Assembly (NCBI RefSeq): GCF_021646685.1
Contig: NZ_JAKJHW010000009.1
Coordinates: forward strand, 44,127-108,126
Direction of reading: 5' to 3'
Source: Pseudalkalibacillus salsuginis
Lineage (GTDB): Bacteria > Bacillota > Bacilli > Bacillales > Fictibacillaceae
Length of the DNA: 64,000 nt
The notes beneath the pieces were generated by a model. It worked only from the letters and a program-made list of their open reading frames with translations. It was not told where the DNA came from and did not search any database. The stretch's first letter is position 1. Each line of letters begins with the position of its first letter. Shown here one piece after another: positions 43,657 to 52,333 of this stretch. Made by a program: the position numbers and the translations under genes.

Positions 43657-44859
43657 TTACTCCCCCTCATTGTGATTTTTCAAATAGTTGAGTGCTAATT
43701 GGGATAACATCGCTGACCCGTATGGCAAAGCATTTTCATCAATATCAAACTTCGGATGGTGTCCTGGATACCGTTCCATCTGGTCGTTTCCAACCCCTAG
43801 TCGGAAAAAGACAGCTGGGATCTGTTCGGAATAAAAGGCGAAATCTTCTCCCCCCATACCAGGCTTCACCCTTTCATAATGGCCTTCTCCAAGCACTTCA
43901 TCTGCAGTCGATGCTGCTAGCTCTGTCATTTCGCTGTCATTTAAAATCGGTGGAAATTTGAATATGAAGTCGAAGTCGTAAGTTGCCCCGAAACCGTCCG
44001 TGATTCCCTTGATCACCTTTTCCATCATTTTTGGTACTTTCATGCGCAGTTCCGGGTTCAAAGTCCTGACTGTCCCGGTCATTTCAACAGTCGGTGTGAT
44101 GACGTTGCTCGCGGAACCACCGTGTATCGACCCGATTGTGATGACAATCGGGTCTGTCGGGTCAACCTGTCTGCTTGAAATATGCTGTAAAGCCGAAATG
44201 ACTTCAGCTGTGACGGCGACAGAATCGACTGTTTGGTGTGGGTGGGCAGCATGTCCGCCTTTTCCGTTCACCTTCAATGTAAAAAAATCTGCAGCCCCGC
44301 AGCCTATCTTTTCACTTGATAAAGTGATGTTTCCGGTTGTGATGCCTGTGTTGACATGCAGTCCTCCAATCGCATCTACTTTTGGATCAGAAAGCACACC
44401 ATAGTCGATCATCGCTTTTGCACCGCCCCTCCCTTCTTCAGCCGGCTGGAAAATGAATTTGATGTTTCCTTTTTCCAGTCCCCTTTTGCTAAGGAGAGTT
44501 GCAGCCCCCATCAACATCGTCGTATGGGCATCATGTCCACACGCATGGCTTAAACCCTGGTGTTTGGAATGGTAGGGAACCGTTTTTTCATCCTGGATCG
44601 GCAAGGCGTCCATATCAGCACGAAGAGCAAAGGAAGGACCCTCCTCTTTTCCTCTCAGGAGCGCGACAACGCCGGTTTTGGCAATATTCCGTGTCACCTC
44701 AAGTCCAAGGTTTTCTAAGTGATCAGCAACGATGGCTGACGTCCGTTCTTCTTCAAATCCAAGCTCTGGATGTTCATGGAAATCCCTTCTCCATGCAGAC
44801 AGTTGTTCTTGTAACTGTTGGGCTTCTTTTAAAATGGCCGGGCGTATACTCGTTTCCAA
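43657..44859 (-). CDS. M20-family N-acyl-amino-acid amidohydrolase, copy 2
   Basis: 400 residues, paralogous to copy 1. Motifs: AWRRDFHEHPELGFEEERTS near 22, ALRADMDALPIQDEKTVPYH near 77, HACGHDAHTTMLMG near 106, FQPAEEGRGGAKAMI near 136, GGLHVNTGITTGNITLSS near 165 and GMGGEDFAFYSEQIPAVFFR near 337. Start TTG 44859 with GGGGAGG upstream. It follows the dipeptidase-like gene by 12 bp and touches the peptide-binding gene. A role in hydrolysing N-acyl or short peptide substrates from the Opp importer is likely. Confidence 0.87.
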   Translation of the reverse strand: METSIRPAILKEAQQLQEQLSAWRRDFHEHPELGFEEERTSAIVADHLENLGLEVTRNIAKTGVVALLRGKEEGPSFALRADMDALPIQDEKTVPYHSKHQGLSHACGHDAHTTMLMGAATLLSKRGLEKGNIKFIFQPAEEGRGGAKAMIDYGVLSDPKVDAIGGLHVNTGITTGNITLSSEKIGCGAADFFTLKVNGKGGHAAHPHQTVDSVAVTAEVISALQHISSRQVDPTDPIVITIGSIHGGSASNVITPTVEMTGTVRTLNPELRMKVPKMMEKVIKGITDGFGATYDFDFIFKFPPILNDSEMTELAASTADEVLGEGHYERVKPGMGGEDFAFYSEQIPAVFFRLGVGNDQMERYPGHHPKFDIDENALPYGSAMLSQLALNYLKNHNEGE

Positions 44860-44871
44860 AAGATCCTCCCC

Positions 44872-46221
44872 TTATATTTTGGCGTAATCTTCAATCACAG
44901 TTGCGATCAGTTTGATTCCATCAATGTAATCTTCTAGGTGGATATTTTCATTAGGTGCATGATTGTTTGATTGGAAATTCCCGACTCCTACTGAAACGGA
45001 TGGGATGCCGTGTTTTTGGCAAAGGACATGCATCGGTCCTGTACCTGGTGACATAGGCATGACTGTCGGTTCCAAATTCGAAATTTTCTTTGTGGCTGCG
45101 ATGACTGTTTCTGAGAGCGGGTCGTTGTAAGGGGTTTTTCCCGGTTTTTCCATCGCCATTTCGTGTATTTCAATATCACCAAACCCGTGCTTGTCCAGAT
45201 GTTTTCTAAGAGCTTGAAGGATTTCATGCGGGTCTTGATCTGGGACAAGCCGAAAATCAAGTTTCGCTCTAGCTTCAGATGGGAGGACTGTCTTTGCACC
45301 TTTTCCTGTATAGCCTGACTCGATCCCGCATATCGTACAGGTCGGTGCGAAAATCAGACGCTCTTTCAAGGGGTTGCCTTCCAGGTCCAGCAAAAAGGAA
45401 GGCAAATCAAGTTGCTTCAACATTTCGTTTTCACTGTATATCAAGTCACGGACTGCTTTTTCATCATCTGGAGAAAGAGATTGGACACGATCATAAAAGC
45501 CCTCAATTTTGACGTGCTCATTTTCGTCTTTTAATGTATTCAAGGCCCAAACGAGTCTCCACGCTGGGTTTTCAATGACTGCAGCATTTGCGGAATGGAG
45601 GTCCGTGTTCGCTCCTTTGCAGACAAGCTCGACATAGGTCATTCCTTTTACGCCTAAGCTGATTTGTTGCCTTCCGTCAGCATTCCGGTAACCAAACTCC
45701 CAAATACAGCCATCCGCCTGTATGAGATCAGCATGATTTTCACTGAACTCATCAAGATTGATACTTCCGATTTCCTCCTCACCTTCCACGATGAACTTGA
45801 TATTAAGGGGCAATTTACCTCTTACCTGCTGATAGGCATGGACCGCAGCGATGCGAGCCATCAGGTTCCCCTTGTTATCAGCTACCCCTCGGGCATACAT
45901 TGTGCCTTCATGTATTTCCGCTTCAAAAGGGGGATGCTCCCACATTTCAATCGGGTCTTCCGGCTGGACATCGTAATGGTTATAAAATGAAAGGGTCTTC
46001 TCTTTTGTACCGGGGACTTTCCCGTACACGACCGGAAATCCAGATGTGGAGACCAGCTGTGTTTGACCATTTGTTTTTTCGGCCAAATCATTCAACACGT
46101 GCTCTGCGGCTTCTTGCATCCCCCGGTTCTGGGCTGCGACACTCGGAATACGACATAGGTCCTGGAGCCATTTTATGTACTGCTCTTTATGCTCTTCGAT
46201 GTACTGATAGACATCTTGCAT
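44872..46221 (-). CDS. M20-family dipeptidase (CNDP/DapE-ArgE branch)
   Basis: About 449 residues. LSFYNHYDVQPEDPIEMWEH near 75 is the metal-binding H-x-D motif with Y-D-V-Q-P typical of carnosinase-like dipeptidases. MYARGVADNKGNLMARIAA near 105 supplies the bridging Asp, FIVEGEEEIGS near 140 the catalytic Glu, and a late HAPNENIHLEDY the last histidine. Start moved to ATG 46221 (GGAGG ten bases ahead) from an upstream TTG. First gene of the long minus-strand peptide operon: promoter at 46303-46331 and a repeated box at 46264-46293 in the leader. It differs from its M20D neighbours and from the CPG2-like gene across the divergent promoter. Confidence 0.87.
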   Translation of the reverse strand: MQDVYQYIEEHKEQYIKWLQDLCRIPSVAAQNRGMQEAAEHVLNDLAEKTNGQTQLVSTSGFPVVYGKVPGTKEKTLSFYNHYDVQPEDPIEMWEHPPFEAEIHEGTMYARGVADNKGNLMARIAAVHAYQQVRGKLPLNIKFIVEGEEEIGSINLDEFSENHADLIQADGCIWEFGYRNADGRQQISLGVKGMTYVELVCKGANTDLHSANAAVIENPAWRLVWALNTLKDENEHVKIEGFYDRVQSLSPDDEKAVRDLIYSENEMLKQLDLPSFLLDLEGNPLKERLIFAPTCTICGIESGYTGKGAKTVLPSEARAKLDFRLVPDQDPHEILQALRKHLDKHGFGDIEIHEMAMEKPGKTPYNDPLSETVIAATKKISNLEPTVMPMSPGTGPMHVLCQKHGIPSVSVGVGNFQSNNHAPNENIHLEDYIDGIKLIATVIEDYAKI

Positions 46222-46263
46222 TCCCCTTTCACCCTCCAAATTCTGTTTTCATTTTGCAGTTTT

Positions 46264-46331
46264 CGGCAATATTCCAAAAATTTTCCCAAATTCTTATACA
46301 TGACTATAAAATAGTTAGATTATTTTGTCAA
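46264..46331 (-). promoter_or_regulatory. Promoter and putative operator of the M20/Opp operon
   Basis: Minus-strand TTGACA (46326-46331) and TATAGT (46303-46308) are 17 nt apart. About 10 bp downstream (46264-46293) is a box opening CGGCAATATTC with two T-T-Y-C-n-n-A-A-A cores one helical turn apart. The same box recurs in front of the divergent gene (46404-46432). Confidence 0.65.
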
Positions 46332-46358
46332 TTAGTATTTTAATGAAAATTGTAAATA

Positions 46359-46432
46359 TTGCGTTTTATTTTCACTTACGGTATAACTAGAAATACATGT
46401 TAACGGCAATTTTCTGAAATCTTTCCTAAATA
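46359..46432 (+). promoter_or_regulatory. Promoter and putative operator of the divergent CPG2-like gene
   Basis: TTGCGT (46359-46364) and TATAAC (46382-46387) are 17 nt apart. The box CGGCAATTTTCTGAAATC (from 46404) matches the one at 46264 at most positions and lies just downstream of the -10, consistent with repression by the paralogous regulator at 47755. Confidence 0.6.
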
Positions 46433-46490
46433 AGAAAAGCGGAAGCGCCCTGGGGAACCACGAAGGTCACTGGATGTCCGACGGGGAGGT
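46432..46490. repeat. Truncated dispersed repeat, copy R4
   Basis: Matches the first ~60 bp of the 205-bp repeat (AAGAAAAGCGGAAGCGCCC, then CACTGGATGTCCGACGGGGA) and then stops. It lies in the leader of the CPG2-like gene. Confidence 0.7.
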
Positions 46491-46564
46491 TTACGTGGAA
46501 ATTTTATCTATCGTAACTTTAACCCCAAAAATATGTTTACAAATAAAATAAGGTGGTTGATTAT

Positions 46565-47692
46565 ATGTCGGAAATTGCAACTTACTTAAGGGAACACGAG
46601 AAAGAGATTCTATCGGACATCATTGCCTTTGTAGATGCAGAATCTCCTTCTGAAGATAAGGAACTGGTCGATCGATGCGGCAATGTTTTGAAAGGGATCT
46701 TTACGGAACGCCTAGGGGTTGTTGATCCTGCCATCTACCCCCAGGTGGACCGCGGTGACCATCTCAGTTTCACTGTCGGCAATGGAAGCAAACGTGTATT
46801 GATTGCTGGGCATTTTGATACGGTCTGGGATAAAGGACGGTTACCAAGACAGATTGCCGATGGGAAGTTATATGGTCCTGGTGTCCTTGATATGAAAAGC
46901 GGGATCATCCAATCCATATGGGCGTTGAAAGCGCTCGTTCATTTCGACCTTCTGGATGACCTTCAGATCAAATTTCTCTGTACGTCTGATGAAGAAATCG
47001 GCAGCCAAACCTCTCGGCCAATTATTGAGGAAGAGGCGAAAAATAGTGATATCGTTTTGATTACGGAACCACCTGTTGCGAAGACAGGTGCTTTGAAAAC
47101 CGCTAGAAAAGGTGTTGGAATTTATGAAATCAAGGTAAGAGGGAAAAGCTCCCACGCAGGCAACCATCATAGTGCTGGTGCAAGTGCAATCCATGAACTC
47201 GCCCACCAAATTGTAAAATTAGAAGAGCTTACGAATTATGAGCTCGGTACGACGGTGAATGTTGGTGTCATAAATGGGGGTACCAGGCGGAATGTCGTGC
47301 CGGAGGAAGCCGAAGCTTTGATTGACTTTCGTGTAAAAACTGAGGAGGAAGCAGATCGGATCGTCGACCATCTGGAAAGTTTGACCCCAGAGCTTGAAGG
47401 GACGACCTTAGAGGTGGAAGGCGAACTGAACAGACCTCCTATGGAACGGTCCCCGGATATTGAGGAATTATTTGAAAAAGCAGAAATTGCTGCTGCAGAG
47501 GTTGGTTTTTCGATTACCGAAGCTCAGGTTGGCGGTGGAAGTGACGGGAATTTTACAGCAAGTATCGGAGTTCCGACCCTGGACGGGCTTGGTGGAGTCG
47601 GTGAAGGGCCACATGCAGAAAATGAACATATCGTGATCGAGGAAATTCCTAACCGGACAGCGATGCTTGCCCACTTGCTATTGAAGCTTTAA
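46565..47692 (+). CDS. M20-family glutamate carboxypeptidase-like enzyme (CPG2 type)
   Basis: 375 residues. VLIAGHFDTVWDKGRLPRQI near 80 has the H-x-D-T-V motif of carboxypeptidase G2, YGPGVLDMKSGIIQSIWALK near 104 the bridging Asp, CTSDEEIGSQTSR near 140 the catalytic Glu pair, and PHAENEHIVIEEIPNRTAML near 350 the last histidine. CPG2 enzymes remove C-terminal glutamate from folates and acyl-glutamates, which fits the AbgT/AbgA genes in the neighbouring operon. Start chosen at ATG 46565, eight bases after AGGTGG. Transcribed alone, divergent from the M20/Opp operon, with a strong bidirectional terminator behind it. Confidence 0.87.
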   Translation: MSEIATYLREHEKEILSDIIAFVDAESPSEDKELVDRCGNVLKGIFTERLGVVDPAIYPQVDRGDHLSFTVGNGSKRVLIAGHFDTVWDKGRLPRQIADGKLYGPGVLDMKSGIIQSIWALKALVHFDLLDDLQIKFLCTSDEEIGSQTSRPIIEEEAKNSDIVLITEPPVAKTGALKTARKGVGIYEIKVRGKSSHAGNHHSAGASAIHELAHQIVKLEELTNYELGTTVNVGVINGGTRRNVVPEEAEALIDFRVKTEEEADRIVDHLESLTPELEGTTLEVEGELNRPPMERSPDIEELFEKAEIAAAEVGFSITEAQVGGGSDGNFTASIGVPTLDGLGGVGEGPHAENEHIVIEEIPNRTAMLAHLLLKL

Positions 47693-47709
47693 GAGATACC
47701 TATATGAAT

Positions 47710-47750
47710 AAAGTGTCAGATTCCCAATGTTGGAGGCTCTGACACTTTTT
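47710..47750. terminator. Bidirectional terminator between CPG2-like gene and regulator
   Basis: AAAGTGTCAGA (47710-47720) pairs perfectly with TCTGACACTTT (47738-47748), followed by T residues, and A residues precede it for the other strand. Its design resembles the terminator-like unit at 788-829. Confidence 0.88.
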
Positions 47751-47754
47751 CGTT

Positions 47755-49089
47755 TTAGGGTTTTTTTTTGGTTGTGGGATTGTTCAATATCAACCGGTAC
47801 ACTTTTCGTGGCCTTCCTTTCGATCCGCTGAGCTGTACACTTTTACTTGTAGCAAGATTGAGGGACTCAAGTTCTGATAGGATTCGGCGGGCATTTCTTT
47901 CCGAGCTTCCCAACCATCTTGCCACTTCCTGGGAATTTACTTCTTCTTTTTTATAGAATTTGGCTAAAGATTCAATTTTCGCTAATGCGGTAGGTGAGAT
48001 ATTGGCTTTCCGTAGTGCCTCAGACCACTCCCCCTCAATCCATTTTTTGTAATCGTATTGGAGCGCCTTCCCTTCTGTCAGGTACTCGGTAACCTTTTTC
48101 TTTTCGTCGACGAGGACGACCTTGGAGGAGGTTTTCCGTGCGTACCGGAATGCAGTCCGGACATTTTCCTCAGCTTGCAATGCATTCAGGCCGTACCCGA
48201 TGCCGATCCGGGCATGATACCTGCTGTGGGAATAGACCGTTTCGATGAGATGGAACAGATCGCTTTTATCGAGTTTGAACTCAATTTCTCCGCGTGTCGT
48301 ATAAATGTAATACAGTCCATCACCAATCTGGACGAACGATCCATTGATCCGCTCTGCTAATTCAAGCAACAACCGTTTTAAGCTGAGCTCTTTATGTTTG
48401 AGGTCGTATGAGAAGAGATGCTCATCCCCTTCTTCATCCGGCGGCAAAAGCTCTACTCCCAATAAGGCAAGCTGGGAACGTTGGTACCAGGAGGACACCC
48501 CGCGTTCTTTCAAGAGCCTTAACGTAAAATAAATGGAAAGGTGCGACGGAGTGATCCGGTAACACGGGATACCCAATTCTTTTAGCTTGAGATAAACGGC
48601 CCGGATACAAGTGAAAGCGATTTCAGTTTTCCCTTTCTCAAAGAGCGAACGATGAAAATCAACAATTTCATCCATTGGCCTGAAATCAGGGTAAGAGTAT
48701 GGGAATATCTGTAGTTTCTGAAGAGAGAAATATTGTTTTGTCGTATGAAGCTCCTGCTCTTGAATCGTATCAAGGCTGATCTTCTGTACTACTCCTTCGG
48801 AATCCATGAACGCCTCGAGGACCTTTCCAAGTAGGCTGGCTCCAAATAAAGGTGGATAAATCCCATCTTTTTCTTGGATAAGCCCTTTGGATAGGGCATA
48901 TGCATAAGGTACCTGGCCTGAGAAAAACCATTGATCGATCAAATCCCTGTTCTGTTGAATGATCTCATCCACTTGCTCGATGCTTGTATATGGGAACGGC
49001 AATAAAGTCAAATCTGCAAACGGTTCTGCTGAATTCAAAATATGTCTGACTGAATCTTCAGGTCCAATGACCCCTAATCGTATTTCCAA
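47755..49089 (-). CDS. Paralogous one-component regulator (sensor, GGDEF-like domain, HTH)
   Basis: About 444 residues with the same three-part plan as the regulator at 25908: N-terminal LEIRLGVIGPEDSVRHILNS, a middle domain with FVQIGDGLYYIYTTRGEIEF (matching LGGGEYLFFTTRG of the other), RIGIGYGLNALQAEENVRTA near 325, and a C-terminal winged helix NSQEVARWLGSSERNARRIL with SGSKGRPRKVYRLIL. The GGDEF-like catalytic residues are not conserved in either copy, so ligand sensing rather than cyclase activity is likely. The start is taken as TTG 49089 after AAAGGTGAG, mirroring the other copy. It converges on the CPG2-like gene and probably controls the M20 locus through the CGGCAAT boxes. Confidence 0.75.
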   Translation of the reverse strand: MEIRLGVIGPEDSVRHILNSAEPFADLTLLPFPYTSIEQVDEIIQQNRDLIDQWFFSGQVPYAYALSKGLIQEKDGIYPPLFGASLLGKVLEAFMDSEGVVQKISLDTIQEQELHTTKQYFSLQKLQIFPYSYPDFRPMDEIVDFHRSLFEKGKTEIAFTCIRAVYLKLKELGIPCYRITPSHLSIYFTLRLLKERGVSSWYQRSQLALLGVELLPPDEEGDEHLFSYDLKHKELSLKRLLLELAERINGSFVQIGDGLYYIYTTRGEIEFKLDKSDLFHLIETVYSHSRYHARIGIGYGLNALQAEENVRTAFRYARKTSSKVVLVDEKKKVTEYLTEGKALQYDYKKWIEGEWSEALRKANISPTALAKIESLAKFYKKEEVNSQEVARWLGSSERNARRILSELESLNLATSKSVQLSGSKGRPRKVYRLILNNPTTKKKP

Positions 49090-49174
49090 TAAACTCACCT
49101 TTCCAATCCAAAAACAATAATTACCCTAAGTATATCAAACCCACAGACACATAGTGAACAACCCACCCTAAAGC

Positions 49175-49316
49175 TGTACCAGGCACCGTTTTGGAAGCCT
49201 TGGTACAAAAGGGTTCATGATGTGTACCTGGCACCAATTGAAAACCTTTGCCCCTGGTGCCAGGCACCATTTTAGACCTCTACAGCGACAAGGGTTCTGA
49301 TTTGGTGCCTGGCACC
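49175..49316. repeat. Palindromic repeat cluster A4
   Basis: Four copies of the 13-bp box in alternating orientation in 142 bp between the regulator and panF. It lies directly downstream of panF, where a terminator would be expected. Confidence 0.82.
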
Positions 49317-49332
49317 GGTTCAGTTGATGCGA

Positions 49333-50799
49333 TCAAATTCCCCAGAAGCGTTGGATAATTTGTTGGTGTTCGATTTGGTGTTTGTGTTGTGTGATCAGGC
49401 TGACGAGTACATAGCCTATAAGGGATAGTGCCACTGGCAATACGACTGTGTGCATCCCGAAAAGGTTCGGCACAGACAGATGGATGGCCATATAGGAACC
49501 GACCCCTATGAGCATGGAGGCAAATGCTCCGTAGGCATTGCCTTTTTTCCAATATAATCCGAGTACGATTGGCCAGATGAATGCCGCTTCTAGCCCTCCG
49601 AAGGCGAATAAATTCAACCAGATCAAGAAATCTGGCGGGTCGATCGCCATCAGGAACACTAGGATCCCGATGATTGCCGTAATGCTGATGCTCAACATTT
49701 TTACCTGGCGCTGTGTTGCTGATGGTTTTACATAGTTAACATAGACGTCCTTAATGACAGCTGAACTGACAAGCAATAGCAACGAATCCACCGTTGACAT
49801 GACCGCTGCCATCGGCGCTGCAAGAACAATCCCTGCAAGCCAGCCAGGCAGGACTTCCAACGCCACGAGCGGCATGACTTTATCCCCGATTTCGATACCC
49901 GGTACGACAACTCGCGCAAACACCCCGATCAAGTGCATCCCTAGCATGATGAATCCGACAACGAGCGTCCCGACGATCATCGCTTTATGCATTGCTCTCG
50001 AATCCCGGTAAGACATCGCACGAACTGCAACTTGCGGCAGACCGATAACTCCTACACCAACCAAAATCCAAAAAGATGACACGAACAGCGGTGTCAGTGA
50101 TCGATCCGCTCCGAACGGTGAAACGAGGTCCGGATTTTCAACGGCCAGTTCCGTCATGATGTTGGAGACCCCACCACCTGCTACAATCGTTCCGATCAAC
50201 AAAAGCAAGGTCCCGATGAACATGACGATCCCCTGGAGACTATCCGTTATCGCAACCGCACGGAAACCTCCGATTACGACGTAAACAAGCACCGAACTTG
50301 CAAAAATGAACAGCGAAGCCGTGTAGGAAAGCCCTGTGAATGACTCGATCAGGCGGCCTCCCCCTACCCACTGGGCTGCCATCGCGCTGAACAGGAAAAC
50401 GACAATGCTGGCTGCTGAAAGCAGGACAACCCACTTGCTTTGATACCTTTCTTTTAAAAAGTCGATCAGCGTGACTGCGTTGATTTTCCGAGCAACGATC
50501 GCGAACTTTTTCCCTAACACCGCTAAAGTAAAATACCCGGTCACAAGCTGTGACATCGCAAGCAGAACCCAGCCAAGCCCAAGGTTATATGCGACGCCAG
50601 GACCTCCGATAAAACTGCTTGCACTTCCAAAGGTCGCCACCATCGTCAACGCTAAAATGAACCCATTCAACTGACGGCTTCCTAAAAAGTACTCCTGCAG
50701 AAAATCAGGAGCTTTTCGTATGTATTTGGATGAATAGGTCCCGATCAAAAATACAATCGCAAGAAAACCAAAGAGAGGTAGTATGACATCCCAGTTCAT
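49333..50799 (-). CDS. panF: Sodium/pantothenate symporter
   Basis: 488 residues, about 13 helices of the sodium:solute symporter family. FLQEYFLGSRQLNGFILALT near 35, ATFGSASSFIGGPGVAYNLG near 56 (PanF-specific S-S-F-I-G-G-P), IGGFRAVAITDSLQGIVMF near 175, and AAPMAAVMSTVDSLLLLVSS near 345 are the Na-site helices. Imports pantothenate with sodium for coenzyme A synthesis. Starts in a 4-bp overlap with the small YhdT-type gene, the normal yhdT-panF arrangement. Confidence 0.88.
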   Translation of the reverse strand: MNWDVILPLFGFLAIVFLIGTYSSKYIRKAPDFLQEYFLGSRQLNGFILALTMVATFGSASSFIGGPGVAYNLGLGWVLLAMSQLVTGYFTLAVLGKKFAIVARKINAVTLIDFLKERYQSKWVVLLSAASIVVFLFSAMAAQWVGGGRLIESFTGLSYTASLFIFASSVLVYVVIGGFRAVAITDSLQGIVMFIGTLLLLIGTIVAGGGVSNIMTELAVENPDLVSPFGADRSLTPLFVSSFWILVGVGVIGLPQVAVRAMSYRDSRAMHKAMIVGTLVVGFIMLGMHLIGVFARVVVPGIEIGDKVMPLVALEVLPGWLAGIVLAAPMAAVMSTVDSLLLLVSSAVIKDVYVNYVKPSATQRQVKMLSISITAIIGILVFLMAIDPPDFLIWLNLFAFGGLEAAFIWPIVLGLYWKKGNAYGAFASMLIGVGSYMAIHLSVPNLFGMHTVVLPVALSLIGYVLVSLITQHKHQIEHQQIIQRFWGI

Positions 50800-51086
50800 T
50801 CGACATCCTCCTCTCTGTCTTCAAAAGGTACTTCGAGGAAAAATAGTTTTACCATGACAAAAACGATCAGAGAAAAAAGAATGAATCCGAGTATGCAGCT
50901 GTAAAAAAACCATGCTGGGAAACCAAAAATATATGTATATTCTGCGACGGGTTTCTTGCCTAAACCATAAGCAAACGCGAACCACCAGATGAAATTGAAA
51001 ATCGCCAGGAAGACTCCCATCAAGGCTTCGCGGTTAGCGATTTTAAAACGGAGATCTTCCTTGTAATGATTACGTCCATCCCCCAT
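50796..51086 (-). CDS. YhdT-type small membrane protein (DUF997)
   Basis: About 96 residues with two hydrophobic helices (AIFNFIWWFAFAYGLG and FSLIVFVMVKLFFLE) joined by a TYIFGFPAWFFYSCILGF loop. This is the small subunit usually encoded just before panF and thought to help that symporter. The start is the ATG at 51086 (GAGGG six bases upstream), two codons into the open frame. It overlaps panF by 4 bp. Confidence 0.82.
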   Translation of the reverse strand: MGDGRNHYKEDLRFKIANREALMGVFLAIFNFIWWFAFAYGLGKKPVAEYTYIFGFPAWFFYSCILGFILFSLIVFVMVKLFFLEVPFEDREEDVE

Positions 51087-51212
51087 TACCATCCCTCAAA
51101 TCTCTCAGACTGAGCTTTTGCTCCCTATTTTACCAGAACGGTTTCCTTCGCTCGACTATTATTTACTTTCATCTGTTATTTACGAATCGTTTCCTCTATT
51201 GTAAAAATTATG

Positions 51213-51241
51213 TTTTGATAGATTTACTGTTGCTGTATAAT
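51213..51241 (+). promoter_or_regulatory. SigA-type promoter of the LCP gene
   Basis: TTTTGA (51213-51218) and TATAAT (51236-51241) are 17 nt apart, 40 bp ahead of the start codon. The rest of the gap 51087-51281 shows nothing else. Confidence 0.6.
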
Positions 51242-51281
51242 CGAAATAGATTCGAAAATCTCAGAGTTAAGAGGGGTCAAA

Positions 51282-52229
51282 ATGTTGAAAAAAATCGTTT
51301 GGGGCTTTGTCATTGTCTTGGGAGTCGTTTTAGCAGGAATCGGTGGCTATGCTTATTATTTGTATGACTCGGTAAAAGATACGGCAGATGCCATACATGA
51401 GCCGATTGATCCAGACCGTGATAAGAATGTCCCTAAGCCTAAAGTAGATAAAAATGATAGAGAACCGATTTCGATTCTGATGTTAGGTGTCGATGAACGG
51501 AAAAATGATAAAGGCAGATCGGATACGATGATCGTCATCACAGTGAATCCTCATGATGACTCGATGATCATGTTCAATATTCCGCGAGATACAAGGACGG
51601 AGATCATCGGTAAAGGGGTTGACGACAAAATCAACCACGCCTATGCTTTCGGTGGTACAAAAATGGCTGTTGAAACAGTAGAGAACTTTTTAGATATACC
51701 GATTAATTATTATTTCAAAGTGAACATGGAATCGTTCCAGGATATCGTCAATGCTGTGGATGGCGTCACTGTACAGAATGAACTTGCTTTCAGTTATAGT
51801 GGGTTCGAGTTTCCTGAGGGGAAAATTGAATTGGAAAACGGAAAGGAAGCTCTTGCATTCGTCCAAATGAGAAAGAAGGATCCTAGAGGTGATCGTGGGC
51901 GTAATGATCGACAACGCCAGATCATCCAGGGGGTCATCGATAAGGGAGCTCGCGTTTCTTCGATTACGAAGTTTGATAATATTCTTGATGTCATCGGTGG
52001 CAGCGTAAAAACAAACATGACTTTCGATGAAATGAAAGATATTCAAGGGAATTATAAAGATGCCAGGAAAAACCTTCAAACATTTGAGATCAATGCTACT
52101 GAAACGTATATCAATAACATTTTCTACTACCTTGTCTCTGAAGAGGAGCGCAATGAAATCAGTACAAAGCTGAAAGAACACCTGGAAATCAAAACCCAGT
52201 CTGCATCTGAAGAAGGAGACGCAGCCTAA
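51282..52229 (+). CDS. LytR-CpsA-Psr (LCP) family cell-wall ligase
   Basis: 315 residues. One N-terminal membrane anchor (KIVWGFVIVLGVVLAGIGGY), then the extracytoplasmic LCP domain: ISILMLGVDERKNDKGRSDT near 65 with the conserved Asp and Arg, MIMFNIPRDTRTEI near 100, KINHAYAFGG near 115, and FVQMRKKDPRGDRGRNDRQR near 200 with the pyrophosphate-binding arginines. LCP enzymes attach teichoic acids or other glycopolymers to peptidoglycan. A free-standing gene with its own promoter, GAGGGG ribosome site and terminator; not linked to the sugar loci. Confidence 0.9.
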   Translation: MLKKIVWGFVIVLGVVLAGIGGYAYYLYDSVKDTADAIHEPIDPDRDKNVPKPKVDKNDREPISILMLGVDERKNDKGRSDTMIVITVNPHDDSMIMFNIPRDTRTEIIGKGVDDKINHAYAFGGTKMAVETVENFLDIPINYYFKVNMESFQDIVNAVDGVTVQNELAFSYSGFEFPEGKIELENGKEALAFVQMRKKDPRGDRGRNDRQRQIIQGVIDKGARVSSITKFDNILDVIGGSVKTNMTFDEMKDIQGNYKDARKNLQTFEINATETYINNIFYYLVSEEERNEISTKLKEHLEIKTQSASEEGDAA

Positions 52230-52290
52230 CAGCACCCTTATATCCAGGAGAATAAGTTAAGAGCTATATATAGACCGGAAATGCCCATCG

Positions 52291-52322
52291 AAACCACTGG
52301 ACTCACACCCAGTGGTTTTTTA
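52291..52322 (+). terminator. Terminator of the LCP gene
   Basis: AAACCACTGG (52291-52300) and CCAGTGGTTT (52309-52318) form a 10-bp stem with a T-run after it. Confidence 0.88.
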
Positions 52323-52333
52323 TTTTGCTTGGG

